From Rhizobacter sp. SG703 (GTDB taxonomy: Bacteria; Pseudomonadota; Gammaproteobacteria; Burkholderiales; Burkholderiaceae_C), in contig NZ_JAAZQK010000007.1 of the NCBI RefSeq assembly GCF_012275445.1, positions 404,537-468,536 of the forward strand: a DNA stretch of 64,000 bases, written 5' to 3'. The notes beneath the pieces are model-generated. The model did no database searches and was not told where the DNA came from. It saw nothing but the letters and a program-made list of their open reading frames with translations. Made by a program: the position numbers and the translations under genes. This document shows positions 1-8,322 of the stretch, piece after piece. The number at the start of each line of letters is the position of its first letter. The stretch's first letter is position 1.

Positions 1-270
1 CAGCTGCGCTGCCTCGGCTGCGGCTTCCTGCCCGAGCCGCTGGTGCGCGAGCACATCGCCGCCGGCCGGCTGGTCGTCAAGGCGGTGCAGCGGCCGACGC
101 AGGTCGCGCGCCTGGGCTACGCATGGCGCAGCGTGCCGGCCGGCAGCGCGGCACGCAAGCCGCAGCTGGGGCTGGCGCTGCGCTGGTGGTTGTCGCAGCT
201 GGAGAGCCCGGCCACGCGCAGTGCGCTGATCGAGCGGCACAGCGGACTGCTGCCGCTGGGCGGGGCCTGA
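1..270 (+). CDS. LysR-family transcriptional regulator, C-terminal fragment (5' end outside window)
   Basis: The reading frame is open from the first base and ends with TGA at 268-270, giving the last 89 residues of a protein. The fragment reads like the end of the LysR substrate-binding domain: [20 protein letters not shown], then YAWR, then [20 protein letters not shown] and a terminal ERHSGLL. The pattern 'GxGFLP...HIAAGRLV.K...YAWR' followed by a helix ending in LLERH is typical of LysR regulators. The N-terminal winged helix-turn-helix and the effector pocket lie outside the window, so neither target nor inducer can be stated. gluQ starts 5 bases after the stop. Confidence 0.8.
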   Translation, partial: QLRCLGCGFLPEPLVREHIAAGRLVVKAVQRPTQVARLGYAWRSVPAGSAARKPQLGLALRWWLSQLESPATRSALIERHSGLLPLGGA

Positions 271-275
271 CCACG

Positions 276-1169
276 ATGGCCTACCGCGGGCGGTTCGCGC
301 CGTCGCCCACCGGTGCGCTGCACGCCGGCTCGCTGGTCGCGGCGCTCGCAAGCTGGCTCGATGCGCGGGCGCACCGCGGGGCGTGGCTGGTGCGCATCGA
401 GGACGTCGACACGCCGCGCTGCGTGCCGGGCGCCGATGCGCAGATCCTGTCGCAGCTCGCGCAATGCGGGCTGCTGCCCGATGAGCCGCCGGCCTGGCAG
501 TCGCAACGCGGCGCGCACTACGAGGCCGCGCTCGGCATGCTGCGCGCCGCCGGGCAGGTCTACCCCTGCGGCTGCACGCGGCGCGACATCGCGCTCGCGC
601 TGGAAGCCGCCGGCCACGGCAAGCCGCGGCACGGCGAGCTCGTCTACCCGGGCACCTGCCGCCACGGGCTGCACGGCAAGCCGGCGCGCGCGACGCGGGT
701 GCTGAGCTGCAATGCAGACGAAACCGACATCGAGATCGATTGGCACGACCGCCGGCTCGGCGCGCAGCGGCAGAACCTGACGCAGGCGGTCGGCGACTTC
801 GTGCTGCACCGCGCCGACGGGCTGTGGGCCTACCAGCTCGCGGTGGTCGTCGACGACGCGCTGCAAGGCATCACGCATGTCGTGCGCGGCGAAGACCTGG
901 CCGACAACACGCCGCGCCAGATCCACCTGCAGCGGCTGCTCGGCCTGCCGACGCCGCGCTACCTGCACACGCCGCTGGTGCTGGGCGCGAACGGCGAGAA
1001 GCTGTCGAAGCAGAACGGCGCGGCGCCGCTCGACCTGGCGCAGCCATCGCTCGCGTTGCGCAATGCCGCCGCGGCGCTGGGCCTGCAAGCGCAGGCCGCC
1101 GACGCGCCGACGCTGCTGGCCGAATGCGTCGCGCAATGGCGGGCCGCGGCCGGGCCGCGCGCCGGCTGA
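276..1169 (+). CDS. gluQ: Glutamyl-queuosine tRNA(Asp) synthetase GluQ-RS
   Basis: Encodes 297 residues resembling the catalytic half of a glutamyl-tRNA synthetase without an anticodon-binding domain. That is the hallmark of GluQ-RS, which attaches glutamate to queuosine-34 of tRNA(Asp). Visible motifs: class I HIGH-like segment in [13 protein letters not shown] (residues 8-20), a KMSKS-like KLSKQ (242-246), and a zinc-site pattern YPCGCTRRD followed by YPGTC. The length fits the family (about 300). I chose the ATG at 276 because the family begins a few residues before (G)RFAPSPTG; an in-frame upstream extension to 123 lies inside the LysR gene and has no family support. The 5-base gap to the LysR gene suggests co-transcription. 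Confidence 0.93.
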   Translation: MAYRGRFAPSPTGALHAGSLVAALASWLDARAHRGAWLVRIEDVDTPRCVPGADAQILSQLAQCGLLPDEPPAWQSQRGAHYEAALGMLRAAGQVYPCGCTRRDIALALEAAGHGKPRHGELVYPGTCRHGLHGKPARATRVLSCNADETDIEIDWHDRRLGAQRQNLTQAVGDFVLHRADGLWAYQLAVVVDDALQGITHVVRGEDLADNTPRQIHLQRLLGLPTPRYLHTPLVLGANGEKLSKQNGAAPLDLAQPSLALRNAAAALGLQAQAADAPTLLAECVAQWRAAAGPRAG

Positions 1170-1357
1170 AATTGCATCCAATCGCAAGCGCGGCCCGGCC
1201 GCGGCATGCGAACTGCTTCGAGGCCTGCATCCAGAACAACCGCAGGCACACGCCGCCTTTCCCGGCAGGATGCGACGCGAACTGAAGCCGGACTGACGCA
1301 ATGCGTCAGCCGTGCCGCGTCATCCATCGGCGATCGCGATACGTCCGACACCCCCGC

Positions 1358-4123
1358 ATGATGATCCGAAGCAGCCGAGTTGCCCGCATGGGCGGAACCG
1401 TTTCCACTCTTTTCCTGTCGATGCTGCTGCTCGGGGGTTGCGGCGCCGGGTCGGATGACGGCGACAAGGCGGCGCCGGCGCCGGTGGGCTCAGCGCCGGC
1501 GCCGGCGCCGGCTCCCGCACCTGCTCCCGCACCTGCTCCCGCCCCGGCCCCCGCCCCGGCACCCTCCCCTGCGCCGGCCCCAGCGCCCGCGCCATCCCCC
1601 TCGCCGGCGCCTGCTCCCGCACCGGCTCCGTCGCCCGCACCGGCGCCCTCCCCGGCACCGGCGCCCGCCCAACCCGCAGCGCTGACGCTGCCGATCGAAG
1701 TGCTCGGCGACGGCTCGCCGAAAGCGCCGCTGGTCGTCGAGACCCGGCTCGACCTCGACAGCAGCAAGCTCGCGTCCGCCACCAGGCTCTACCTGCTGTG
1801 CCACCGCTGCGGCTTCTATGGCGCCCCCGAGTTCGAGGCGCTGAACGCGACGCCGCCGAAGGTCAAGGCCAGCCTGCGCGTGCTCGGCGGCGCCGACGCC
1901 GCCGGCGAGGCCCAGGTGCCGTGGGTCGACATCACCGACCAGACCGTCACGCTGGCCGACAACGAACGCGTCCACGGCGGCGTCAACGGCGGCTTCTTCA
2001 CGACCCGCATCACGCTCGCGCTCGACACCGCGACGCGCGCGCGCCTGGTCGCGTGGCCGAAGGGCAACCGCATCCAGTTCCGCTTCAACGGCACCGACGG
2101 CGAGAGCAACGGCTTCCGCGTCCTCGACCTGCAGTTGCGCAACGATGCCGATGCCAGCCTCGCGAGCAACCCGGTGGTGCGCGTCGACCCGCTGGTCGAG
2201 AAGAACGCCGGCAAGGCGCTGACCGGCGACGTCGAGCCCGGCCGTGCGCTGTGGAGCGCGCGCGGTGCGCTGGCCAAGTCGCCGCTGGTCAGCCGCAAGC
2301 TGCAGGCGGCCTGCTCGTCGTGCCATGCGGAAGACGGCCGCGACCTGCAGTACTTCAACTACTCGAACAACGCGATCGTGCAGCGCAGCCGCTACCACGG
2401 CCTGAGCGAAGCGCAGGGCAGGCAGATCGCCGCCTTCCTGCGCTACACGCTGCAGGACGTGCCGCATGCCGCGAAGGCGCGGCCGTGGAACCCGCCGTAC
2501 CAGCCGGGCCCGGGCCTGGACTGCAGCGGCATCGGCTGCGAGACGCAGTGGGCCGCCGGCGCCGGTCTGGAGGCGGTGCTCGACAACGCGACCGACGCCA
2601 CCAAGGCGCTGTTCGGCAAGCCCCTCGCCGGCGCGCTGAGCGTCACGCAGGCCGAGGTCGACAAGGTGATGGACCCGGCCGCGACGATGAACGCGCGCGA
2701 GATGCAGATCCCGATGCAGTTCCCTGACTGGAACGCCTGGCTGCCGACGACCCACCCGTACGACGTGTGGCCGACCACCACCGAAGGCTCGTTCGAGGCC
2801 GGCGCGAAGTTCAGCGCGGCCGACGGCAAGAAAGACCCGAACGGCAAGTACAAGGCGCTGCTCGCGTGGCTGACCGCGCACAAGAACCCGAACGGCGTGC
2901 ACGGCGACTGGAGCCACCTGAAGGTCGACGAGCGCGTGCAGGCCAAGGCCATGTTCACGCAGGCCGGCTGGGAGGGCTACAACTACCTCGGCGGCGGCCG
3001 CGGCAACCACATCGCGGCCAGCGGCCAGTACGGCGCGCAGGTCGGCGCGGCCAACCTGCAGAAGCTGGCGTCGGCGGCGACCACGGCGACGAACCCGGCG
3101 GCCTTCACGACCAACGCCTTCATCGAGCGCTCGGTGGCCAGCATGCTGCACTGGAACGCGGTGAAGCAGTGGGAGATGGCCCAGGTCTACGGCCTCGAAG
3201 GCAACCAGCAGTGGTTCATCGGCGACAAGGACGCCTCCACCGGCGCCTGGAAGGGCCGCGGCGAAGCGCACGGCTGGCCGTTCAACAGCGTCAGCCTGTT
3301 CTTCCTCGCGCCGCACATGGTGTACCAGCAGGACACCGACAGCACCGGCAAGATCACCCGCGAGTGGTATGACGCATGGGAGGCCGGCAACATCGTCGGC
3401 TCGTACTACCGCACCAACCAGTGGTACCAGCTGCAGATGTCGGTGAACCCGGGGGGGCAGAGCGACTGGGTCAACTTCTCGATGGACTGGCCGTACCTGA
3501 CGGCCTTCGACGACTACCTGGGCATGAAGGTCGGCACCGCGACGCCGGCGGCCAAGGCGGCCAACGACACGCATTACGTGCGGCTGCTGCAGGCGCGCAT
3601 CAAGTCGGCGCAGTATGTCAACAACGGCATCGTGCTGTACGACCCGGCGCAGCCCGACCTGTTCGCCAACCGCGGCCGCTACGGCCGCGGCCAGGTCGCC
3701 AAGCACCTGGCGGTGGCCAACTTCATCGACACCGCGTCGAACAACGGCAAGGCGCAGAGCAAGTACCGCTTCCTCGACGAGCTGTCGCCGGGGCTGTACC
3801 CGCGCGTGGTCAACGGCGCGATCAGCCAGTTCAACGCGTTGTACTCGCAGACCGCGGCGTCGGCCTGGCGCCGCTGCGACCCTGACAACAGCCAGCTCGG
3901 CGAGCCCGAGCCGTGGGCCGGCTTCCGCTACTGCCTGGACGCGCAGCGCACGCCGCTCGGCCAGGCGGCCGACGGCAGCTACTTCATGAACCAGGTGAAC
4001 TACCGTGCCACCACCGAGCAGACCGAGCAGTACGGGCTGTGGAAGGCGACCCAGATGGGGGCCGACCCGGCGCGGCTGAAGGTGTGGTCGGACTGGATCG
4101 ACCGGATGTGGCCGAAACCTTGA
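1358..4123 (+). CDS. Large exported lipoprotein with one c-type haem motif
   Basis: About 921 residues. The N-terminus is a lipoprotein signal (hydrophobic TLFLSMLLLGGC; lipobox LLGGC, Cys 28 from this start). Residues of roughly 45-108 form an almost pure Pro-Ala(-Ser) spacer, then comes a beta-rich domain, then a single CSSCH haem c motif (319-323) followed by HAEDGRDLQYFNYS. The remaining 600 or so residues are rich in Trp, Tyr and Asn and match no family I recognise. Inference: an outer-membrane-anchored redox or binding protein held away from the lipid by the spacer. Start is uncertain: ATGs at 1301, 1358, 1361 and 1388 are in frame and none has a clear Shine-Dalgarno; 1358/1361 give a normal signal length. 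Neighbouring gnd is unlikely to be functionally linked. Confidence 0.75.
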   Translation: MMIRSSRVARMGGTVSTLFLSMLLLGGCGAGSDDGDKAAPAPVGSAPAPAPAPAPAPAPAPAPAPAPAPSPAPAPAPAPSPSPAPAPAPAPSPAPAPSPAPAPAQPAALTLPIEVLGDGSPKAPLVVETRLDLDSSKLASATRLYLLCHRCGFYGAPEFEALNATPPKVKASLRVLGGADAAGEAQVPWVDITDQTVTLADNERVHGGVNGGFFTTRITLALDTATRARLVAWPKGNRIQFRFNGTDGESNGFRVLDLQLRNDADASLASNPVVRVDPLVEKNAGKALTGDVEPGRALWSARGALAKSPLVSRKLQAACSSCHAEDGRDLQYFNYSNNAIVQRSRYHGLSEAQGRQIAAFLRYTLQDVPHAAKARPWNPPYQPGPGLDCSGIGCETQWAAGAGLEAVLDNATDATKALFGKPLAGALSVTQAEVDKVMDPAATMNAREMQIPMQFPDWNAWLPTTHPYDVWPTTTEGSFEAGAKFSAADGKKDPNGKYKALLAWLTAHKNPNGVHGDWSHLKVDERVQAKAMFTQAGWEGYNYLGGGRGNHIAASGQYGAQVGAANLQKLASAATTATNPAAFTTNAFIERSVASMLHWNAVKQWEMAQVYGLEGNQQWFIGDKDASTGAWKGRGEAHGWPFNSVSLFFLAPHMVYQQDTDSTGKITREWYDAWEAGNIVGSYYRTNQWYQLQMSVNPGGQSDWVNFSMDWPYLTAFDDYLGMKVGTATPAAKAANDTHYVRLLQARIKSAQYVNNGIVLYDPAQPDLFANRGRYGRGQVAKHLAVANFIDTASNNGKAQSKYRFLDELSPGLYPRVVNGAISQFNALYSQTAASAWRRCDPDNSQLGEPEPWAGFRYCLDAQRTPLGQAADGSYFMNQVNYRATTEQTEQYGLWKATQMGADPARLKVWSDWIDRMWPKP
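1490..1671 (+). repeat. Low-complexity Pro-Ala coding repeat
   Basis: Inside the lipoprotein gene the DNA is a degenerate run of GCGCCGGCG / CCCGCACCTGCT-type units encoding alternating Pro-Ala with occasional Ser. It forms a flexible extended spacer after the lipidated cysteine. Such tracts readily change length by slippage, so its size may vary between strains. Confidence 0.85.
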
Positions 4124-4198
4124 GCCGGCCAGGGCAGCGCGAATGGCGTCAAAATGGCCGCCATTCACAACGTCTTCGGGCCGCGCGCCAACGTCACC

Positions 4199-5614
4199 AT
4201 GAAAAGCGATTTCGGATTGATCGGCCTGGCCGTGATGGGCCAGAACCTGGTGCTGAACGTGGAAAGCCACGGCTTCCAGGTCAGCGTGTTCAACCGCACG
4301 ACGGCGGTCACCGACGAATTCGTCGCCCGCCACCCGGGCAAGAAGCTGGTCGGCGCCGCGACGCTCGAGGCCTTCGTCGAGAGCCTGGCCACGCCGCGCA
4401 AGATCCAGATCATGGTGAAGGCCGGTGCGCCGGTCGATGCGGTGATCGAGCAGCTGATCCCGCTGCTGTCGCCCGGCGACATCGTGATCGACGGCGGCAA
4501 CAGCCTCTACACCGACACAGAGCGGCGCGATGCGTACCTCACCAGCAAGGGCCTGCGCTTCATCGGCGCCGGCGTCTCCGGCGGTGAAGAGGGCGCGCGC
4601 AAGGGCCCGTCGATCATGCCCGGCGGGCCGCTGTCGACCTGGGAGGTGATGCAGCCGATCTTCGAGGCCATCTCGGCCAAGGTCGACGGCGAGCCGTGCG
4701 TGATCCACATCGGCCCGGGCGGCGCCGGCCACTACGTGAAGATGATCCACAACGGGATCGAGTACGGCGACATGCAGCTGATCTGCGAGGCCTACAGCCT
4801 GTTCAAGGCCGCCGGCTTCACGACGCAGGAGATGGCGGCGATCTTCAACCAGTGGAACGAAGGCGAGCTGCAGAGCTACCTGATCCAGATCACCGGCAAG
4901 GCACTGGAGCAGGTCGATGCCGAGACCGGCAAGCCGATCGTCGAGCTGATCCTCGACAAGGCCGGCCAGAAGGGCACCGGCCAGTGGACGCTGCTGAACG
5001 CGGCCGAGAACGCGGTGGTCATCAGCACGATCAACGCGGCCGTCGAGGCGCGCGTGCTGTCGTCGCAGAAGAAGCAGCGGGTGGCCGCGAGCAGGGAGCT
5101 GAAGGGCCCGGAGGTCGACCTGTCGCCGGTGAAGGCGCAGCTGGTCGCGAAGGTGCACGACGCGCTGTATGCGTCGAAGGTCATCAGCTATGCGCAGGGG
5201 CTGGACCTGATGAAGACGATGGGCGAGAAGAAGGGTTGGGGGCTCGACCTGGGCCGCATCGCCGCGATCTGGCGCGGCGGCTGCATCATCCGCGCGCGCT
5301 TCCTGAACCGCATCACCGACGCGTACCGCGGCAACCCGCAGCTGACCAACCTGATGCTCGACCCGTTCTTCAAGGAGCTGCTGAACCGCACGCAGCAGAA
5401 CTGGCGCGAGACGGTGGCGCTGGCGGTGACGAACGGCATCCCGGTGCCGGCGTTCAGCGCGTCGCTCGGCTACTACGACAGCTACCGCTCGGCGCGGCTG
5501 TCGGCCAACCTGCTGCAGGCGCAGCGCGACTTCTTCGGCGCGCACACCTACGAGCGCATCGACAAGCCGGAAGGCACGATGTTCCACACCGAATGGCCGG
5601 AAGTGATCGGTTGA
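4199..5614 (+). CDS. gnd: 6-phosphogluconate dehydrogenase, decarboxylating
   Basis: 471 residues, matching the long bacterial Gnd (about 468). It oxidatively decarboxylates 6-phosphogluconate to ribulose 5-phosphate with NADP+ in the cytosolic pentose phosphate pathway. Visible: N-terminal dinucleotide fold starting FGLIGLAVMGQNL, the substrate loop GVSGGEEGARKGPSIMPGG, and the catalytic segment GGAGHYVKMIHNGIEYGDMQ carrying the Lys and Asn of the active site. The C-terminal end (ERIDKPEGTMFHTEWPE) is the usual Gnd tail. The ATG at 4199 puts the Rossmann fold at residue 5; an in-frame ATG at 4154 would add 15 unrelated residues. Confidence 0.96.
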   Translation: MKSDFGLIGLAVMGQNLVLNVESHGFQVSVFNRTTAVTDEFVARHPGKKLVGAATLEAFVESLATPRKIQIMVKAGAPVDAVIEQLIPLLSPGDIVIDGGNSLYTDTERRDAYLTSKGLRFIGAGVSGGEEGARKGPSIMPGGPLSTWEVMQPIFEAISAKVDGEPCVIHIGPGGAGHYVKMIHNGIEYGDMQLICEAYSLFKAAGFTTQEMAAIFNQWNEGELQSYLIQITGKALEQVDAETGKPIVELILDKAGQKGTGQWTLLNAAENAVVISTINAAVEARVLSSQKKQRVAASRELKGPEVDLSPVKAQLVAKVHDALYASKVISYAQGLDLMKTMGEKKGWGLDLGRIAAIWRGGCIIRARFLNRITDAYRGNPQLTNLMLDPFFKELLNRTQQNWRETVALAVTNGIPVPAFSASLGYYDSYRSARLSANLLQAQRDFFGAHTYERIDKPEGTMFHTEWPEVIG

Positions 5615-5652
5615 TCGACCGGTCGCCGAACGATGCATCGAGGAGCGACAGC

Positions 5653-5970
5653 ATGACCCACGCCCTGCGCACCATCTTGTGGTCGGCGGCCCTGCTGGCC
5701 GGCGCCGCGACCGCGGCCCGTGCCGATGAAGAGCCGTCGAAGATCGACCGCGCGGCCTCGGCCGTCGGTCATGCGGCCTCGACGGCGGCCACCAAGACCG
5801 GGCATGCGGTGAAGCATGCGGCCGAGGTCACCGGGGCCGCGGTGCAGAAGGGCGCGGAGAAGACCGGCGAGTTCGTCCGCAAGGGCGTCGACAAGACCGG
5901 CGAGGTGATGAAGCGAGGCGGGGAGAAGCTGCAGTCGTCGGCGAAGCCGGCGTCGTCATCTGGGGACTGA
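5653..5970 (+). CDS. Small exported helical repeat protein, function unknown
   Basis: 105 residues. AGGAG at 5641-5645 lies 7 bases before the ATG. A Sec signal peptide ([20 protein letters not shown]) precedes a lysine-, alanine- and threonine-rich region with imperfect 10-11-residue repeats (AASAVGHAAS / TKTGHAVKHAA / KGAEKTGEFVRKGV / DKTGEVMKRGGEKL). The pattern predicts a long amphipathic helix, reminiscent of apolipoprotein-like or LEA-like small periplasmic proteins. I do not recognise a named family. It starts 39 bases after gnd and may be read from the same transcript, but it probably acts in the periplasm. Confidence 0.75.
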   Translation: MTHALRTILWSAALLAGAATAARADEEPSKIDRAASAVGHAASTAATKTGHAVKHAAEVTGAAVQKGAEKTGEFVRKGVDKTGEVMKRGGEKLQSSAKPASSSGD

Positions 5971-5979
5971 TCCCTTCGT

Positions 5980-6270
5980 TCATCCGGAGAGGTGGGGGCG
6001 CAACGCCCAGCACAGTGCCACGACGCCGAACAGGTTGACGAGGACCGTCAGCCAGAACACGCGGCGGAACGACGCCTTGGCGGACTTGTGGCGCAGCCAC
6101 CGCTGCGCGAGCAACGCGCCCGGCCAGCCACCGGCGAGGGACAGCAGGTGCAAAGTGCGCTCCGGCGTGCGAGGCCCTCGGCGGCGTGCCGCCGACTTGT
6201 CGATCGCGTAGACCACGAACGTGATCGCGCTCAAGCCGCCGTAGGCCACTGCGATCCACTGCGCATTCAT
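5980..6270 (-). CDS. DUF1294 family small membrane protein
   Basis: 96 residues: one N-terminal hydrophobic segment ([22 protein letters not shown]), a basic middle carrying [36 protein letters not shown], and a C-terminal segment ([17 protein letters not shown]). The order DKxAA-R-x-PE-x-LH-LL-xx-GGWPGA-xx-AQ-xx-RHK-xx-K-x-SF is the DUF1294 signature. Function unknown. The start at 6270 is preceded by GGAAG with good spacing; an upstream in-frame start at 6348 would add an unrelated 26-residue leader. It converges on the preceding + strand gene with only 9 bases between stops. Confidence 0.85.
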   Translation of the reverse strand: MNAQWIAVAYGGLSAITFVVYAIDKSAARRRGPRTPERTLHLLSLAGGWPGALLAQRWLRHKSAKASFRRVFWLTVLVNLFGVVALCWALRPHLSG

Positions 6271-6317
6271 CGTCGCTTCCAGGGAGTGAGGAGCGGGATC
6301 GTACTTCGGCGCTGGCA

Positions 6318-6359
6318 CAGATGTACTTCGCGCCGTGGTCTGCGCCAAACCCTCTTGGC
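6318..6359 (+). repeat. Two-block direct repeat, copy 1
   Basis: CAGATGTAC (6318-6326), 21 variable bases, then AACCCTCTTGGC (6348-6359). The same two blocks with exactly the same spacing recur at 6430-6471. No gene is visible between 6271 and 6545 other than these repeats. Confidence 0.6.
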
Positions 6360-6429
6360 GCGGTCATCCGACCCCGGATCGCCTACTTTCGGCCGCAGCG
6401 ATGTCGTCCGGCACCGAGGGCTGCCTGTA

Positions 6430-6471
6430 CAGATGTACCTTCAGCAAATACCGGCGGCGAACCCTCTTGGC
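6430..6471 (+). repeat. Two-block direct repeat, copy 2
   Basis: CAGATGTAC (6430-6438), 21 unrelated bases, then AACCCTCTTGGC (6460-6471); offset 112 bp from copy 1. Conserved blocks with a non-conserved spacer look more like paired protein-binding sites than a recent duplication. Confidence 0.6.
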
Positions 6472-6545
6472 ACAGCCCTTTGCTTCGCTTGTAATCGTCC
6501 GGCCACGTCGTCTGAGCAGTCGTCCTTGGTCGTAGAGAGGGTGTG

Positions 6546-6914
6546 ATGGCGCGAGTCGATCCTCCTCACCCGGAACCTCCCATGACGACGACAACGCCTC
6601 CTGCAGCGGCAGTCCCCGAAACACGAACGATGAGCCTCTACACCATCGTGCTCGAGTACGGCGGTGGAACCTATGTCTCGCAGACCCACGCCGACGACAA
6701 GGAATCGGCACTCTCGTCCTGGTGCAAGACAGTCCGCACCGACATGGATTTCGGACCTGACTCGTGCCCCTTGGCCGAAGGCATCGAACAGGAAGCGGAC
6801 GCAGCACGGCTCTCCCTGCTCAACGGGCTTCAGTCGGCCTGGAGCTTCACGACGCTCCTGAAGGGCCAGGTGATCCTCGGGCATGTCATCAAGACAGCGC
6901 CACGCCCCGCCTGA
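6546..6914 (+). CDS. Hypothetical protein
   Basis: 122 residues with no family I recognise. A Pro/Thr-rich N-terminus (about 28 residues) is followed by a compact region beginning MSLYTIVLEYGGGTYVSQTHADDKESALSSW, which looks like a small alpha/beta cytosolic domain. There is no signal peptide or membrane segment. The purine-rich AGAGAGG just upstream favours the ATG at 6546; MTTTTPP (6582) and MSLYTIV (6630) are other plausible starts, the last removing the low-complexity leader. It ends 16 bases before the stop of the convergent beta-helix gene. Confidence 0.55.
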   Translation: MARVDPPHPEPPMTTTTPPAAAVPETRTMSLYTIVLEYGGGTYVSQTHADDKESALSSWCKTVRTDMDFGPDSCPLAEGIEQEADAARLSLLNGLQSAWSFTTLLKGQVILGHVIKTAPRPA

Positions 6915-6930
6915 AGCACGCCAGCGACCC

Positions 6931-8322
6931 TCACGGCCGCGGTCCCACCACCTCCGCCGGACACGGCAACCTCGCCCCCACTTTCGCCCTCGGCGGGCAC
7001 CCCGCCTTCAACGGCTGCACATCGTCCGCCAGCTTCGCGTCCCACCCAGGCCCGCCCAGCTTCGGCTGCAGCGACGTCGTGTCGACGAACCACCCGTCCG
7101 CCGACGGCAGCACGACGCTGTGCCGGTCCAGCCCGGTCGCCTCGCGCCAGCGTTCCAGCCCGACCTTCTCGACCCGCTTGTCCTCCCAGCTGAACAGCCC
7201 CGGCGCACCGCTGCGCGTGGCGTAGACATTGCGGTCGATCACCAGCGTGCGCGCATCGCTCATCGCGTCCGACGTGATGCGGATGAACGGCAGCTTCGAG
7301 CCGCCGACGATCAGGTTGTTGGTGATCGCCACATCGGTGCCACCCTGGTGGATCTCCGATTCGTTCGACACCAGCACCGACCCATGCGTCAGCTGCCCGG
7401 TGTTCCAGCAGGTGTTGTGGTGGATGCGCGGTTTCCATGACGACGAAGTCGCGAGACAGGCCCAGCCGACCTCGCTGACCACGTTGTCGCGGATCTCGCC
7501 GTCGTAGGTCTCGTACGGGCCGTCGACCAGCCGGTCGTCGTCGGTCTCCTGGCCCAGCATGATCGCGTTCGACCACACCCGCTCGACCCGGTTGAACTCG
7601 AACACGGTGTTCCTCGAATTGCCCTTCGCATACAGGCCGATCGACGGGATGTCGTGCACATGGTTGAAGGCCACGCGCGTGCGGTCGGCACCGACGATGT
7701 CGACCCCCTGCGCGTTGTCGCCGATCTTCGCGGCCGGGTGGTGGATGCGGTTGTGCAGGATCTCCACGTCGTCGGCGGTTCGCACCAGCTTCACCACGTC
7801 GGCCCGCGAGCAGCACAGGTCGTTGCCGACCAGGCGCACCCGCGGCGTGTCGATCTTCACCGTGTAGCCCTCCTCCTGCCCGTCGGCGCTGCCGCGCACT
7901 TCCAGGCCACGCACTTCCCAGTACATCGGCTGGCACACCGTGCCCTTCGGCGCCTCTTCGTCGCAGGTGCGGTGGTAGAAGTAGATCGCCGGCCCGCGGC
8001 CGGTGCCCTGGATCACCGCGCGCTCGCCGGCATGCGCGCGCAGCGTGATCCAAGCGTCTTCGGTACCGGGGCTGCGGATGACCGCGCCGTCGTAGGTGCC
8101 GGCGCGCAACTCGATGGTGTCGCCAGGTTTGACGCGCTGCACCGCGGCATCCAGCGTGCGCAGCGGCGCGTCGAGCGTGCCCACCGCGCGGTCGGTGCCG
8201 TCGGGCGCGACGACGAAGCTGCGCGGCTGCGCGTGCGCGGTGGCCGCGCCCACCAGCGCCCCGATCAGCGCCGCGCTACAGCCAACCGCGAAGCGCGTAC
8301 ATCGCGAGACCAAGCCACTCAT
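6931..8322 (-). CDS. Exported right-handed parallel beta-helix protein
   Basis: 463 residues with a signal peptide ending ATAHAQ. The mature part starts FVVAPDGTDRAVGTLDAPLRTLDAAVQRVKPGDTIELRAGTY, the typical opening of pectate-lyase-like/DUF1565 beta-helix proteins. Repeated helix rungs follow (VEILHNRIHHP, TRVAFNHVHDIPSIGLYAKG, NTVFEFNRVERVWSNAIM, VAITNNLIVGGS). Such proteins are commonly polysaccharide lyases, epimerases or binding proteins; the position at the end of the EPS operon suggests action on the exported polymer. The ATG at 8322 has a strong AGGAGG six bases upstream, so it is preferred over an upstream GTG at 8343. It overlaps the preceding gene by 47 bases. Confidence 0.82.
   Translation of the reverse strand: MSGLVSRCTRFAVGCSAALIGALVGAATAHAQPRSFVVAPDGTDRAVGTLDAPLRTLDAAVQRVKPGDTIELRAGTYDGAVIRSPGTEDAWITLRAHAGERAVIQGTGRGPAIYFYHRTCDEEAPKGTVCQPMYWEVRGLEVRGSADGQEEGYTVKIDTPRVRLVGNDLCCSRADVVKLVRTADDVEILHNRIHHPAAKIGDNAQGVDIVGADRTRVAFNHVHDIPSIGLYAKGNSRNTVFEFNRVERVWSNAIMLGQETDDDRLVDGPYETYDGEIRDNVVSEVGWACLATSSSWKPRIHHNTCWNTGQLTHGSVLVSNESEIHQGGTDVAITNNLIVGGSKLPFIRITSDAMSDARTLVIDRNVYATRSGAPGLFSWEDKRVEKVGLERWREATGLDRHSVVLPSADGWFVDTTSLQPKLGGPGWDAKLADDVQPLKAGCPPRAKVGARLPCPAEVVGPRP

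Noticed and set aside
1490..1671. Possible CRISPR-like or satellite array
   Set aside because: The repeats encode a Pro-Ala linker in frame, units are irregular and there are no spacers.
1490..5638. A 1382-codon open frame on the minus strand opposite the lipoprotein and gnd genes
   Set aside because: It is a shadow of two well-supported plus-strand genes in GC-rich DNA; its translation is Arg/Ala/Val-rich without any domain.
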